This document shows positions 1-8,402 of a stretch of 64,000 nucleotides of DNA, piece after piece (positions within the stretch are counted from its first letter, which is position 1; each line of letters starts with the position of its first letter). Where the stretch lies: NCBI GenBank assembly GCA_913046035.1, contig CAJWSW010000005.1:1-64000 (forward strand). Reading direction: 5' to 3'. This DNA comes from an uncultured Alphaproteobacteria bacterium. Lineage in GTDB: Bacteria; Pseudomonadota; Alphaproteobacteria; MPNO01; UBA830. Made by a program: the position numbers and the translations under genes. The notes beneath the pieces were generated by a model that worked only from the letters and a program-made list of their open reading frames with translations, had not been told where the DNA came from and did no database searches.

Positions 1-1938
1 TGCAGAAACTCCAATTGATAATGGCCAGCGCTCTCGTTCGAAGGTCATGAAGGCACACGTGAAAACAAATATTGTTGGTAACATCCCAATTAGTGACGTT
101 AAGATTACGAAGGCGAGTACCCAACTAGCGAAGACACACGCACGCCTGCGAACAATGCCGGGGTCTACTTTGCCAGATTCATCTATTGCAATATCAAGTT
201 GCGCTTGCGTGAGTGCACGTTTGCGGACCCCGGATGTCTCAGTGCCCGTAGCCGCGCTACGGAAAGTGTGATTAAGCAAACTAATTGCCGCAAAGATTAG
301 TGCCGCCCAGCCCACTATCTCGGGGACGTAGCGGGCCTCATAACGCCAGGCGGCGGCTTCTGAGATCGCGAAACCAAATAGCGCGATAAAGAACAAATAC
401 AGCCATGAGTTGCTATCTACGCGAGGCTTACCTATGCCTCGAAACAGGCCTCTGAGGCTGCCCTCACCGCGTATGTCGCGGATAAGTGGAAGAGCGAGCA
501 CGATTAAAGCGATGACAAATAACACAACCACCAACCAGTTTGAGGTCCACTCGAAGCCGTAGCGTTTTGACGAGATCCATAGGTAACGTTCGATAATACC
601 ACCAAGCACCACACCAAGGATTACCGGCGGTCTAGGCCAGCCCATTCGTTTCATGATCCAACCCAGCAAACCAAACGCTATAAGAATAAGAAGGTCACCC
701 CAATCGCGGCGCCCCTGAAACGCTCCAACGAATAGAATAGCCAAAATTAGTGGCAGGATAATGGCGTGTCGGATCTGCGATACTCGCGCGAATTGGTTTG
801 AGAACATAAAACAGATGCCGGCGCCCAATATATTTGCGAGCGCTACCGACCAGACCATTGAATATGTCACCTCTAAATTGGTGGTCAGCATGTCCGGACC
901 GGGTATTAATCCTTGTATAAGGAAAGCGCCAAGTAAAATTGCCATCTGTGCTGAGCCGGGTACGCCGAAGGCGATGGTTGGCACTAATGCACCACCTTCT
1001 TTAGCATTGTTAGATCCTTCTGATGCTAAAACGCCCCGAATATCGCCCGTTCCAAAGGTCTTCATCGCGTCTTTTTCGGTACTGGCGGCGTGACCATAAG
1101 CTATCCAGTCGATTACAGCGCTGCCCATACCCGGTATCGACCCCAGTCCGGCGCCAATGGCGCCGCAACGCAGTACAAGAAACGAGTTTCGGAAAGTATC
1201 CTTGATACCCTCCCATTGACCGGACCGTGTGTCCACTTTTGAGTTGCCGGCGACTGAACGACGCGCGATTGCCATGTCTGCTAATTCTGGCAACGCGAAC
1301 AGACCCAGTGTAATTGGGATGATTGACAATCCGTCCCAAAGATACAGCCAGCCGTATGTCCAACGATGGACACCCACCTGTGGGTCTTGACCGATGAAGG
1401 CAACCGTAAGTCCGAACCCAGCGGCAACTAGGCCGCGCAACGGTGAACCACCTGAAAGGGCCGACACCATGCAGAGCCCAAAAACCGCGAAAGCCAGCAG
1501 TTCTGGCGAGCCGACTTCGAGCATCACAGGACGCAGTATCGGTACCGACATACCCAACATTAGGGCGCCGAAAACCCCGCCGATCAAAGATGCCGAGTAC
1601 GCGGCCCCAAACGCGCGTCCTGCCTCTCCTTGTTTTGCAAGTGGGTGGCCGTCTAGGACTGTGGCGGCTGAACCTGCCGTTCCTGGCACACCGAACAGCA
1701 CTGCGGGAATCGTATCTGATGTTGTTGTTACAGACCCCATTCCAAGCAAGAAGGCAAACGCAGAATATGCATCCATGTCAAACGTAAACGGCAGCAACAA
1801 TGCCATTCCGACAATACCGCCTAAACCCGGAATAACCCCGAGCCCGAGGCCAATCACCACACCCGCGAACAGATATGCGAGACGTTCAACTTCTAGCATA
1901 ATCAGCAGGGCGTCCCCTGCTGAGGCAAGCAATTCCAT
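1..1938 (-). CDS. Tripartite tricarboxylate transporter permease, TctA fused to a TctB-like domain (3' end outside window)
   Basis: This is the large membrane permease of a TTT (tripartite tricarboxylate) transporter, which takes up a carboxylate delivered by a periplasmic receptor. The frame is open for 646 codons from the ATG at 1938 to the window edge, so the C-terminus is missing. TctA signatures are visible: GVIPGLGGIVG at about residues 34-44, GVPGTAGSAATVLDGHP at about 83-99, and a second repeat with GSIPGMGSAV and FGVPGSAQMA near residues 265-335. TctA usually ends near 500 residues. Here the chain continues into further hydrophobic segments (for example LYLFFIALFGFAISEAAAW and CVFASWVLAFVILTSLIGML) that resemble the small TctB subunit. 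The TctC-type receptor gene lies just upstream on the same strand, 90 bases away. A strong AAGGAG lies about 20 bases before the chosen ATG, so a slightly earlier non-ATG start is possible. Confidence 0.9.
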   Translation of the reverse strand, partial: MELLASAGDALLIMLEVERLAYLFAGVVIGLGLGVIPGLGGIVGMALLLPFTFDMDAYSAFAFLLGMGSVTTTSDTIPAVLFGVPGTAGSAATVLDGHPLAKQGEAGRAFGAAYSASLIGGVFGALMLGMSVPILRPVMLEVGSPELLAFAVFGLCMVSALSGGSPLRGLVAAGFGLTVAFIGQDPQVGVHRWTYGWLYLWDGLSIIPITLGLFALPELADMAIARRSVAGNSKVDTRSGQWEGIKDTFRNSFLVLRCGAIGAGLGSIPGMGSAVIDWIAYGHAASTEKDAMKTFGTGDIRGVLASEGSNNAKEGGALVPTIAFGVPGSAQMAILLGAFLIQGLIPGPDMLTTNLEVTYSMVWSVALANILGAGICFMFSNQFARVSQIRHAIILPLILAILFVGAFQGRRDWGDLLILIAFGLLGWIMKRMGWPRPPVILGVVLGGIIERYLWISSKRYGFEWTSNWLVVVLFVIALIVLALPLIRDIRGEGSLRGLFRGIGKPRVDSNSWLYLFFIALFGFAISEAAAWRYEARYVPEIVGWAALIFAAISLLNHTFRSAATGTETSGVRKRALTQAQLDIAIDESGKVDPGIVRRRACVFASWVLAFVILTSLIGMLPTIFVFTCAFMTFERERWPLSIGVSA

Positions 1939-2028
1939 ATGTGTTACCGTGCGCTGCGGACTCCTTGGCCCGTGAGGCTAGAGACCAAGTCGGCGGTATC
2001 CGGCCAGTTATTCTGCAAAATACCGAAG

Positions 2029-3321
2029 TTATTTACAATCGAATGCTTTTGCTTGGGTTCCCTGGTAGGTAAGTTTGCAGTTCATGCCAATTTTAAGTGC
2101 TTTGCGTTTTGCTTTCGCTCCGTTCACCATAATCTTGGTGCGTTTCCCGGACACGCTTACCGCCCATTTTTTGCCACTACCCTCTATGGTTACCTTGCGG
2201 CCGCCGCGTTTAATTTTAGTGATAGCACCTTCAAGCGTTTCGACCGGGATGACGGCCTTTGAAATATCCATCTGGCTGTTATCCGTCGCCGCAAGTGATG
2301 CTAGCTTGATAATATTTTGCGGCGTCTCGTAAAGTTCTTTTACCAGAGATGCGATTTTTGGGCCCGGCACAGGCGCGACGTCCAGCTTTTGTTTCTTTGC
2401 ATCCTCCTGGAATTTAGGGTCGTTCATCGTTGCCATGAAAGCTGCTTGCAGCGCCTCCGCGCGGTCTTTCGGGATGCCGGGCGGTGCAAGGTAGGGGCGG
2501 CCCCATGCTTGTCGCGAGTATATAAATGCAAGGATAGCCTTTTGGTCATCTGTTTTTGCGTAGTCCATGATAAACGGCACGCCGCGTCTGGTGAGTTCTG
2601 GATGCGGCTGCGTGGACATCTGAACCAGCAGATTAATCTTGTTTTCTTTGATCCATTTTGCTCGAGTTGATTTTACAGACGACCAGGACCAAGCGCAGCG
2701 CCCGTCGACTTCGCCCCTTTCTGTCGCAAAATTGATGTCGTTACCTCCCGGATAACCTGTGATCAGTTTCATCTTTGAACCGAACACGTAGTTAATAACT
2801 TTTGGAAAATTATCGGTATCGGAACCCGGACCCACTCCGCCGACAACGTAGGTTTTTTTTAACATATCGTCGAAGGTCTTGATGTCAGTCTTGTGCCAAG
2901 AAACGCACAGACTTACCTCGTTATTCATGCTGCCTAGCCAAGTGAATTTTGTAGCATCGAACTTTGCTTCCTTTGTACCTAAAAGCGGTTCGTGTGGTAC
3001 GCCGCGCCCGATGGTAGCAAACACCGTACCGTCTTTGGGTAGCGAATTGTACAGCTCATTTGTAAGGATCATGGATCCAGCGCCAGGACGGTTTTTAACT
3101 ATGATGCGCGGTTTGCCAGGAATGTGGCGCCCCATGTGCCTGGCAAGGGCCCGTGAGTAACGGTCGTATCCTCCGCCGGCCGAGTACCCAACATAAAGGG
3201 TTAGGCGTTTCTTTTTATAGAAATCCGCAACCCCGTTGGCGACGGCCGGTTGTGTAGCAACCGCAGTTAGCATTAACGCTGCTGCTGAGATCGAGAGCAT
3301 CCAAAAAGATTTCTTCATCAT
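2029..3321 (-). CDS. TctC/Bug-type periplasmic substrate-binding protein of a TTT transporter
   Basis: This is the extracytoplasmic solute receptor that feeds the downstream TctA permease. The chosen start is the ATG at 3321 (protein begins MMKKSFWML), preceded by GGGGAG at good spacing; a longer frame begins at 3342. Residues 1-28 form a signal peptide (KK, then a hydrophobic stretch, ending near QPAVANG). The Bug family ligand-loop motif is visible as YSAGGGYDRYSRALARH, followed by VKNRPGAGSMILTNELY. The body carries the usual FTWLGS and PVPGPKI landmarks. After the receptor fold there is an unusual tail of about 70 residues, rich in Lys and Gly and ending KLTYQGTQAKAFDCK, which looks like a small beta-rich domain. 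Total length is 430 residues against roughly 320-330 for typical Bug proteins. The ligand cannot be predicted. Confidence 0.9.
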   Translation of the reverse strand: MMKKSFWMLSISAAALMLTAVATQPAVANGVADFYKKKRLTLYVGYSAGGGYDRYSRALARHMGRHIPGKPRIIVKNRPGAGSMILTNELYNSLPKDGTVFATIGRGVPHEPLLGTKEAKFDATKFTWLGSMNNEVSLCVSWHKTDIKTFDDMLKKTYVVGGVGPGSDTDNFPKVINYVFGSKMKLITGYPGGNDINFATERGEVDGRCAWSWSSVKSTRAKWIKENKINLLVQMSTQPHPELTRRGVPFIMDYAKTDDQKAILAFIYSRQAWGRPYLAPPGIPKDRAEALQAAFMATMNDPKFQEDAKKQKLDVAPVPGPKIASLVKELYETPQNIIKLASLAATDNSQMDISKAVIPVETLEGAITKIKRGGRKVTIEGSGKKWAVSVSGKRTKIMVNGAKAKRKALKIGMNCKLTYQGTQAKAFDCK

Positions 3322-3437
3322 GACTTCTCCCCGTTGGCGCAAGTCCTTTTTCTAAGTTAGGATCTTTATTAAAGCCTGTGGTCGTGCAAACCACAAGTTC
3401 CTTGCTATCGGGAAGAAGGTTCCATGTGGAGGAGATT

Positions 3438-3905
3438 TTGAAGCGACGTAAGCGTAAATCCGCGCAACCGAAGAAAGAAACACCTCGAGTACCACAAACG
3501 TTTAGTTACAAAAAACCTAAAGGTCAGTATGCCGCGAAAGCGATTACCTCGTTGTGTCAGACCGACATCATTCGTGGGGCGGTGCAAACAGTACAAGATG
3601 GCGGAGACAACAATCTTCATTCTCACACAGGGATGGACGGATTTTGGATGGTGCTCCGGGGCGCGGTACGATTTTATGGGGCGGAGGATGAGGTGCTGGG
3701 CGAATTTGGCAAGCATGAAGGTATCGTAATCCCGCGAAACACTAAATACTGGTTCGAGAGTTGTGGCAAAGAAGACCTCGAACTGCTGCAGGTGGTAGCG
3801 TTCGACCGTGACGTAAAGAATGAACGTATAGATGTAAACGCGCGGAAACTGGTGGTAGATACCACACAACGTTTTGACGGACGTGTTCGCAACTCACCGA
3901 TTTAG
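3438..3905 (+). CDS. Single-domain cupin protein
   Basis: This is a small cupin-fold protein of unknown substrate. I place the start at the TTG at 3438 because a strong GGAGGAG precedes it at ideal spacing; the same frame opens at the ATG at 3378, which has no clear ribosome-binding site. After a basic N-terminal segment (KRRKRKSAQPKK), the first cupin motif is visible as LHSHTGMDGFWMVLRGAVRFYG, giving an HxH pair. The second motif (EGIVIPRNTKYWFES) has Tyr where the metal-binding His usually sits. Metal binding may therefore be altered. It is divergent from the TctC receptor gene and converges on another cupin gene at 3957, so three cupin genes lie within 2 kb. Function unknown. Confidence 0.75.
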   Translation: MKRRKRKSAQPKKETPRVPQTFSYKKPKGQYAAKAITSLCQTDIIRGAVQTVQDGGDNNLHSHTGMDGFWMVLRGAVRFYGAEDEVLGEFGKHEGIVIPRNTKYWFESCGKEDLELLQVVAFDRDVKNERIDVNARKLVVDTTQRFDGRVRNSPI

Positions 3906-3915
3906 TAAGATTTTT

Positions 3916-3942
3916 AAAAGTCGAGGTCTTGCCCCGCCTTTT
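3916..3942. terminator. Bidirectional terminator candidate between convergent cupin genes
   Basis: An imperfect inverted repeat has arms at 3916-3926 and 3932-3942. It pairs AAAAG with CTTTT and then a GC-rich core with two mismatches around a 5-base loop. A-runs on one side and T-runs on the other let it act in both directions. It sits between the stops at 3905 and 3957. Confidence 0.45.
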
Positions 3943-3956
3943 AATTATTACGCGTG

Positions 3957-4568
3957 TCAGATGTCTTCTCGCGTATCCGGATTCCAACCCGGCCCCGCCA
4001 ACATAGGCTCCAGATCACCCTCATAATCGGGTGCATTTTCTATCTGCTCAAGCCAATTCAGCCCCATCGCTTTAAATATACGGTTGGTGATCACGATTAG
4101 CCGCGCTTCGTTGTTTGGATCTGTGTTAAAATGCTGTTGGATGCAGTATGCGGGTACGAAAATGAAATCGCCGCGCTCCCATTCGAACTTCCGCGGTTCT
4201 CTCTTCCATGACCAGTGGAATTCGGTATCGACTTCAAATTCCACATCCCAGTGCAGATCGTAACCCGTACCCTCTGCAACAAACAGGATCTGTTCTGCGA
4301 GGATCCGGCGTTTTCCCGTATGGCTCCCCGGTTTAATAAATTGCATATAAGCTTCGACGCAATTTTCGGTCGTGTCCTGTTTTTCGTGCACCAGATGTTT
4401 GATGAGCCCATCAGGCGAGTTTTCGAACGGCATGTCTTTTGGTTTAACGACTGAAAGACGGTTGCGATAAGTCCTGCGAAACTCTGCCGAATCCTCCAGC
4501 TCTTCTTTGTACCACTCGCTGTTATGGTCAGCGCCACTATGAGCGCGATCTCTTTCGTGTGTAGTCAT
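3957..4568 (-). CDS. Cupin domain protein
   Basis: This is a cupin-fold protein of about 203 residues with no assigned substrate. The start is placed at the ATG at 4568 (MTTHERDRAHSG); a GTG nine codons earlier (4595) keeps the same frame but has a poorly spaced ribosome-binding site. The core motifs are degenerate: AYMQFIKPGSHTGKRRILAEQILFVAEGTGYDLHWD replaces the usual HxH...E block with SHTGKRR, and the second motif is GDFIFVPAYCIQQHFNTDPNNEARL, with a conserved His and Asn. This resembles proteins related to gentisate-dioxygenase-type cupins, although catalysis is not certain. It lies 87 bases downstream of a second cupin gene on the same strand, so the two are probably co-transcribed from the promoter region near 5260-5390. 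Confidence 0.75.
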   Translation of the reverse strand: MTTHERDRAHSGADHNSEWYKEELEDSAEFRRTYRNRLSVVKPKDMPFENSPDGLIKHLVHEKQDTTENCVEAYMQFIKPGSHTGKRRILAEQILFVAEGTGYDLHWDVEFEVDTEFHWSWKREPRKFEWERGDFIFVPAYCIQQHFNTDPNNEARLIVITNRIFKAMGLNWLEQIENAPDYEGDLEPMLAGPGWNPDTREDI

Positions 4569-4655
4569 TTTTCTTCCCAGTCTCTCAATTTTCACTCCAA
4601 TCAGGGCGAAGATTTAATCGCCCAAAAATGACCGCCTCCGTAGGTAAGACGAAAT

Positions 4656-5252
4656 TTACAGATCCGTTGGTGGCTCCCAGTGTTCCCAACCTGGAATAGG
4701 CTCTTTGGGTGGATATTCGGCCACTTTTTGAAAGAGCATGTGCATAAACAGGAATAATGGTTTTGCTTTCATGACTAGCGACACCAGGTCTTCTTCATCT
4801 GATGCGTTAAAATGCTGATGGACGCAGCCATTTTCGACAATGATCACGTCTCCGGCTTCGTAGTCGATGCGCTTGCCGTCGTGGATGTCGTATCCTTTTC
4901 CCGAGATGATATAGAACAGCGCTGAATTCATATGCCCATGGCGCTGGCCAGTTCCACCGGGAGCAATGCATGAAATGTGTGTTTCAATCGATTGTGCGAT
5001 ATCAGTGCGTTGGGGATTAATAATCGGCTTGTTGAAAAGCTGCGGACCGCCCTTCCACTGCCAGTCAGTGGATTTATAAACTCTAGGCTGATCCATTAAT
5101 CCTTGTTGAAGTTCTCCGTAGGTACCTTCGAGAGCCCGAACGAACGTCCGTTTTTTTTGCCACCGTTCCCAGACAACTTCCTTAGGTTGGTTGTGTCCGG
5201 GTCCAGCATTTGTGAATGCTGATTGGTTCACACCGTCGGGGGTTTCGCCCAT
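4656..5252 (-). CDS. Cupin domain protein (gentisate-dioxygenase-like fold)
   Basis: This is a 198-residue cupin protein. The ATG at 5252 is preceded by AGAGG at 8 bases. The first cupin motif reads GGTGQRHGHMNSALFYIISGKGYDIHDG, with an HGH metal pair. The second reads YEAGDVIIVENGCVHQHFNASDEEDL, with the conserved His and the HFN ending shared by gentisate 1,2-dioxygenase and related double-cupin enzymes. Only one cupin domain is present. Dioxygenase or sensor roles are both possible, and the gene next to it at 3957 has a similar C-terminal motif, suggesting an ancient duplication or a hetero-oligomer. It is divergent from the PuuE-like hydrolase gene at 5395, with which it could share regulation. 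Confidence 0.78.
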   Translation of the reverse strand: MGETPDGVNQSAFTNAGPGHNQPKEVVWERWQKKRTFVRALEGTYGELQQGLMDQPRVYKSTDWQWKGGPQLFNKPIINPQRTDIAQSIETHISCIAPGGTGQRHGHMNSALFYIISGKGYDIHDGKRIDYEAGDVIIVENGCVHQHFNASDEEDLVSLVMKAKPLFLFMHMLFQKVAEYPPKEPIPGWEHWEPPTDL

Positions 5253-5346
5253 GGATCAGGCCTCTTTTAAATACTAATGGGGAACATAGAATTCTGTAAC
5301 CTGCACGTCAAAGCCAGACACCGTTTTGTAATAAACGTTGAGCAGG

Positions 5347-5361
5347 TATAAAATTTGTACA
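5347..5361. promoter_or_regulatory. AT-rich element with TTGTACA, shared with 7381-7398
   Basis: The sequence TATAAAATTTGTACA lies 34 bases upstream of the hydrolase start at 5395, within the divergent promoter region of 4656 and 5395. A near copy, with three extra bases in the A/T spacer, lies upstream of the 6213-7289 gene. Both sit in intergenic DNA, so a common promoter or operator (for example for a GntR-type regulator) is possible. Confidence 0.3.
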
Positions 5362-5394
5362 GTCGGCCTTCGGCCTTGACGGAAAGGATTACCA

Positions 5395-6216
5395 ATGCCC
5401 GATTGGCCACACAACAAACCCCTAGCTGTTTGCGTCAACATAATGTGCGAGATGTGGACTGATGACGCGGCGCCCGGAGTTGGCCCGATGGGGAACCCGC
5501 TGGCAAAGGGTCATCTGGATACCCAGGCGCGGTCTTGGGCCGAGTATGGCATGACCACAGGCGGATACCGATTATTGGACGTCGTTGGCGATATGGATAT
5601 CCCATGCGGGACATACGCGAGCGGCATTATTACGGAAAAATACCCTGAATTGCTCAAACGCATCGATGCGGACGGACATTTCATAGGTGCTCACTCTTGG
5701 GCTCAGAACATCTTACCTGTCTACCAAGAACGCTCCGAAGAGGAAGCGGATCTTATCCGCGGCGTCGAGGGGTTTAAATCCGTTCACGGCAAACCGCCGC
5801 GCGGCTTTATCAGCCCGCGCGGCACGCCTAGCTCCAACACAGTTGAGCTGCTGATAAAACATGATTTTAAATGGCATTCAGATCATTTTGATCGGGATGT
5901 GCCTTACAAGATTGATTGCGAGTTCGGAGACCTCATTGCGGTTCCCTTTACGATGGAAGTCAATGACATGCCGCTTTACATCCGGTATGGCAACGAGCCC
6001 GAGGCCTTCACTCGTATTTTGGAACGCATTCTCGACGGATTTGGCGACACGCATACGCCGCGTGCAGTCCTTGACCTGACCGTTCATGCTCATGTGTTTG
6101 GCCGGCCGTTCGGAGCGATCGAGTTGAGGAAATCGATAGAGGTGTTGCAGCGAAGAGAAAACGTCTGGATCACTACCCACGAAGAGCTTGCAGACACCGT
6201 CTCCCCCAATACTTAG
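5395..6216 (+). CDS. PuuE-like polysaccharide deacetylase-family hydrolase (probable cyclic amide hydrolase)
   Basis: This is a 273-residue NodB-fold protein without signal peptide, so it acts in the cytoplasm. The start ATG follows GAAAGGA. It resembles the branch containing PuuE allantoinase, which was recruited from polysaccharide deacetylases and works without metal. The N-terminal strand reads LAVCVNIMCEMW, with Glu19 where true deacetylases have the TFDDG aspartates. The second metal motif is GHFIGAHSWAQN, with His100 kept but the following His replaced by Gln104. The later block ISPRGTPSSNTVELL matches the arginine motif region. Loss of metal ligands fits a hydantoin, allantoin or imide-type substrate rather than sugar deacetylation (inference). 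Its stop overlaps, by 4 bases, the stop of the convergent gene at 6213. Confidence 0.82.
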   Translation: MPDWPHNKPLAVCVNIMCEMWTDDAAPGVGPMGNPLAKGHLDTQARSWAEYGMTTGGYRLLDVVGDMDIPCGTYASGIITEKYPELLKRIDADGHFIGAHSWAQNILPVYQERSEEEADLIRGVEGFKSVHGKPPRGFISPRGTPSSNTVELLIKHDFKWHSDHFDRDVPYKIDCEFGDLIAVPFTMEVNDMPLYIRYGNEPEAFTRILERILDGFGDTHTPRAVLDLTVHAHVFGRPFGAIELRKSIEVLQRRENVWITTHEELADTVSPNT

Positions 6217-7289
6217 GGCACTTCGACTTGGGTAAGCCACTCGGTTGGGATTTCATTGCCAATACCGGCATCGCGCGCTTTTTTGTACAGGATCGAGCCG
6301 ACAGCTGCGAATTGATAGCCAAGTCCGAGAATATTCAAGAAACAAGTCTTTTGATCGTCTGACGTCCGTCCAGGCGACTTACCGCTTACGATATCGGCTA
6401 ACGTCGGCATGTCTTCTAAGCCAATCTGTCGCGCGAGGGAGTCTACGTCTAAACCGTCGGTGTCTGGCAGCTTTGCGTCTTTCCCGAACTGAAGTGTGGG
6501 GCGGCCGTGCGGCACGTGGCAAACAGCCACGTCACATTTGTTTATGACTTCAGCGCTTATTTCTGGAGACTTTATAGAACTGATATGCATGCCATCTTCC
6601 AGCCAGTCTTCATGGGCAACGTGTTCAATTGAATTGGTAGCTAACAATACGATATCGGCATGCCGCACAGCCTCTACTGTGGTGTCGCACGGGCGGATCT
6701 GAATGCCTAGCCTTTCTGACCATTCCATTGCGAACCGGTCTCGATTTTCTTTTTGAGTGGAGTAGACACGGTAGTCTGCAATATTGTGAATGGTATCGAT
6801 AGCGCGCAGTTGCGCTTGCGCTTGCCATCCAGTACCGATTAATGCGACCGAGCGCGAACCCTTTTTGGCTAAAAATTTAGCCGCCAGTGCGGTTGTTCCA
6901 GCTACTCGCATGGGCTGAATCTCACCGTCCGGGAAGATCGCTAGCGGCTCGCCGGTTTCAGTTGAGAATAATAACACAAGGCCGGTATAACGCTCTCCAG
7001 GAGCCGCCGGTATTTTCACTCGGCGGATATTTTCGCCAACTCTTGGATGTGTGATGATGTCAGAGTTTAAGCGTATTGCACTGACCCCAAGCGACGGGGC
7101 AACGCCATCCATGGATTTAAGTGAATAGATCGCGTCGGGTACAGTATCTGACGTAACAATGGTGTCACTGCGCCGCCTCAGAGCGCCGCGCCCTTTTGCA
7201 AGTTCTTTGTAAGCAAACTCCAAAACATCAATAACTTCTCCAATTGTAATCAGGTCGCGAATGTCCTGATTGTTGAGGATCAACGTCAT
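6213..7289 (-). CDS. Ornithine cyclodeaminase / mu-crystallin family protein
   Basis: This is a 358-residue NAD(P)-dependent protein of the OCD/mu-crystallin family. Family members deaminate ornithine, reduce cyclic imines, or oxidise amino acids such as alanine. The N-terminal substrate domain contains the family block PLAIFPDGEIQPMRVAGTTALAAKFLA. The Rossmann motif follows as VALIGTGWQAQAQLRAI near residues 148-164. The ATG is preceded by CAGGA at 9 bases. It is separated by 232 bases from the dehydrogenase gene upstream on the same strand and has its own AT-rich element at 7381-7398. The surrounding amide-hydrolysis genes suggest it handles an amino- or imino-acid product. The exact substrate is unknown. 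Confidence 0.88.
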   Translation of the reverse strand: MTLILNNQDIRDLITIGEVIDVLEFAYKELAKGRGALRRRSDTIVTSDTVPDAIYSLKSMDGVAPSLGVSAIRLNSDIITHPRVGENIRRVKIPAAPGERYTGLVLLFSTETGEPLAIFPDGEIQPMRVAGTTALAAKFLAKKGSRSVALIGTGWQAQAQLRAIDTIHNIADYRVYSTQKENRDRFAMEWSERLGIQIRPCDTTVEAVRHADIVLLATNSIEHVAHEDWLEDGMHISSIKSPEISAEVINKCDVAVCHVPHGRPTLQFGKDAKLPDTDGLDVDSLARQIGLEDMPTLADIVSGKSPGRTSDDQKTCFLNILGLGYQFAAVGSILYKKARDAGIGNEIPTEWLTQVEVP

Positions 7290-7380
7290 AATGCTATTCC
7301 TGATGCGCGGACGTTCTGTCCGTTGTTAGCTGCAACCGTCACTTCAAAATCGCAACATAAGAACATCCTATCGTTTATTT

Positions 7381-7398
7381 TATAAAATATTTTGTACA
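7381..7398. promoter_or_regulatory. AT-rich element with TTTGTACA upstream of the OCD-like gene
   Basis: TATAAAATATTTTGTACA lies about 92 bases upstream of the ATG at 7289 and resembles the element at 5347-5361. TTGTACAA at its end is a perfect 8-base palindrome. The rest of the 7290-7521 gap shows no gene. Confidence 0.3.
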
Positions 7399-7521
7399 AT
7401 TCAGATGCCCCTTATCTGTCGGAGAACGAGCCTTGGTTTCAAGGGATATTTCCAATAAAAATGTGCCGCGAAACAGGAATGAAGTCATTGCATCGTGAAG
7501 GTCTCGCGCACAAGTTGTAAA

Positions 7522-8367
7522 TCAGTCTCGTTTCGCGATGCCGCCCTCACCCGACCAGTCCGGCGGGTTGCTTGCCTTTATACTGCGTCCATCCTTCACC
7601 AATTCTTTAATCAGACTTGCCAGCGGAAAGGACTGGTTTTCCTTGTCCATTAGTTTTTCCATCATCTGCATGTCTTTCAGTGCCCAGGTGAAAGTCATTC
7701 GGTCCCAATCTCGCAATGCCGCACTATCACCGGAACTCATCATCAGTGCTTTTCGCAGCTTTGGCAGTTCAATCCCCGTGGACCCAGCCAGCCGCCCCGC
7801 CTCGATAAGCGCGCAGCCGTTCACCCAAAGAAGGTAGTTGTTCATCATTTTCGCAACTTGGCCGTGGCCGACTGCTCCCATGTGTTCAATGTCGGAGCAA
7901 AATGTTTCGAATATGGGTCGTGAGCGCTCTACCGTCTCGACTGTGCCCCCGACAAGTGCGAGGAGCGTACCCTCATCCGCCGCCCAGCGGCCCCGGGCGA
8001 TCGGCGCATCGAGAAAACTTATGCCTTTTTCGCGGCATCGTTGCTCAAGATCTTGAACGCCGCCGACCGAGGCAGTGGAGCATACAGCTATCGCGCCGCC
8101 TGCAGCCATTCCAGACAGCGCGCCGGTTTCGTTGGTTAAACAGTCATAGACCTCCGGCTCGAAGCCCACGCCGACAATAATGTAATCGCTGTTTTCTCCT
8201 ACTTCTCGCGGACTGCCTGCCTCGATACCGCCAGCATCGATTGCTTTACCTAACTGTGCTTCGTTGACGTCATAGACTGTAACATTGAACCCAGCCTTCT
8301 TAAGATGTTTGAGCATGGCAAGCCCCATTCGGCCTGGCCCTATAATGCCGATGCGATCCTGCGCCAT
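7522..8367 (-). CDS. NAD(P)-dependent 3-hydroxyisobutyrate-dehydrogenase-like oxidoreductase
   Basis: This is a beta-hydroxyacid dehydrogenase family enzyme of 281 residues that would oxidise a 3-hydroxy acid or reduce the matching semialdehyde. The Rossmann motif IGIIGPGRMGLAM is at residues 6-18. The substrate-binding block is FLDAPIARGRWAADEGTLLALVGG (about 118-141). The catalytic Lys is K173 with Asn177 in HGQVAKMMNNYLL. A strong AAGGAGG precedes the ATG at 8367. It lies 35 bases downstream of hyuB on the same strand and probably belongs to the SDR-hyuA-hyuB operon, suggesting that the pathway releases a hydroxy acid. The ARG in place of the family's usual SGG substrate motif hints at a non-standard substrate. 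Confidence 0.88.
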   Translation of the reverse strand: MAQDRIGIIGPGRMGLAMLKHLKKAGFNVTVYDVNEAQLGKAIDAGGIEAGSPREVGENSDYIIVGVGFEPEVYDCLTNETGALSGMAAGGAIAVCSTASVGGVQDLEQRCREKGISFLDAPIARGRWAADEGTLLALVGGTVETVERSRPIFETFCSDIEHMGAVGHGQVAKMMNNYLLWVNGCALIEAGRLAGSTGIELPKLRKALMMSSGDSAALRDWDRMTFTWALKDMQMMEKLMDKENQSFPLASLIKELVKDGRSIKASNPPDWSGEGGIAKRD

Positions 8368-8402
8368 GCGTAATTCCTCCTTCTGTAATGACTTTGGGAA
8401 CC

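Noticed and set aside
1010-1363. Minus-strand 117-codon frame
   Set aside because: Wrong frame inside the TctA permease gene; the TctA frame is continuous through it and shows family motifs.
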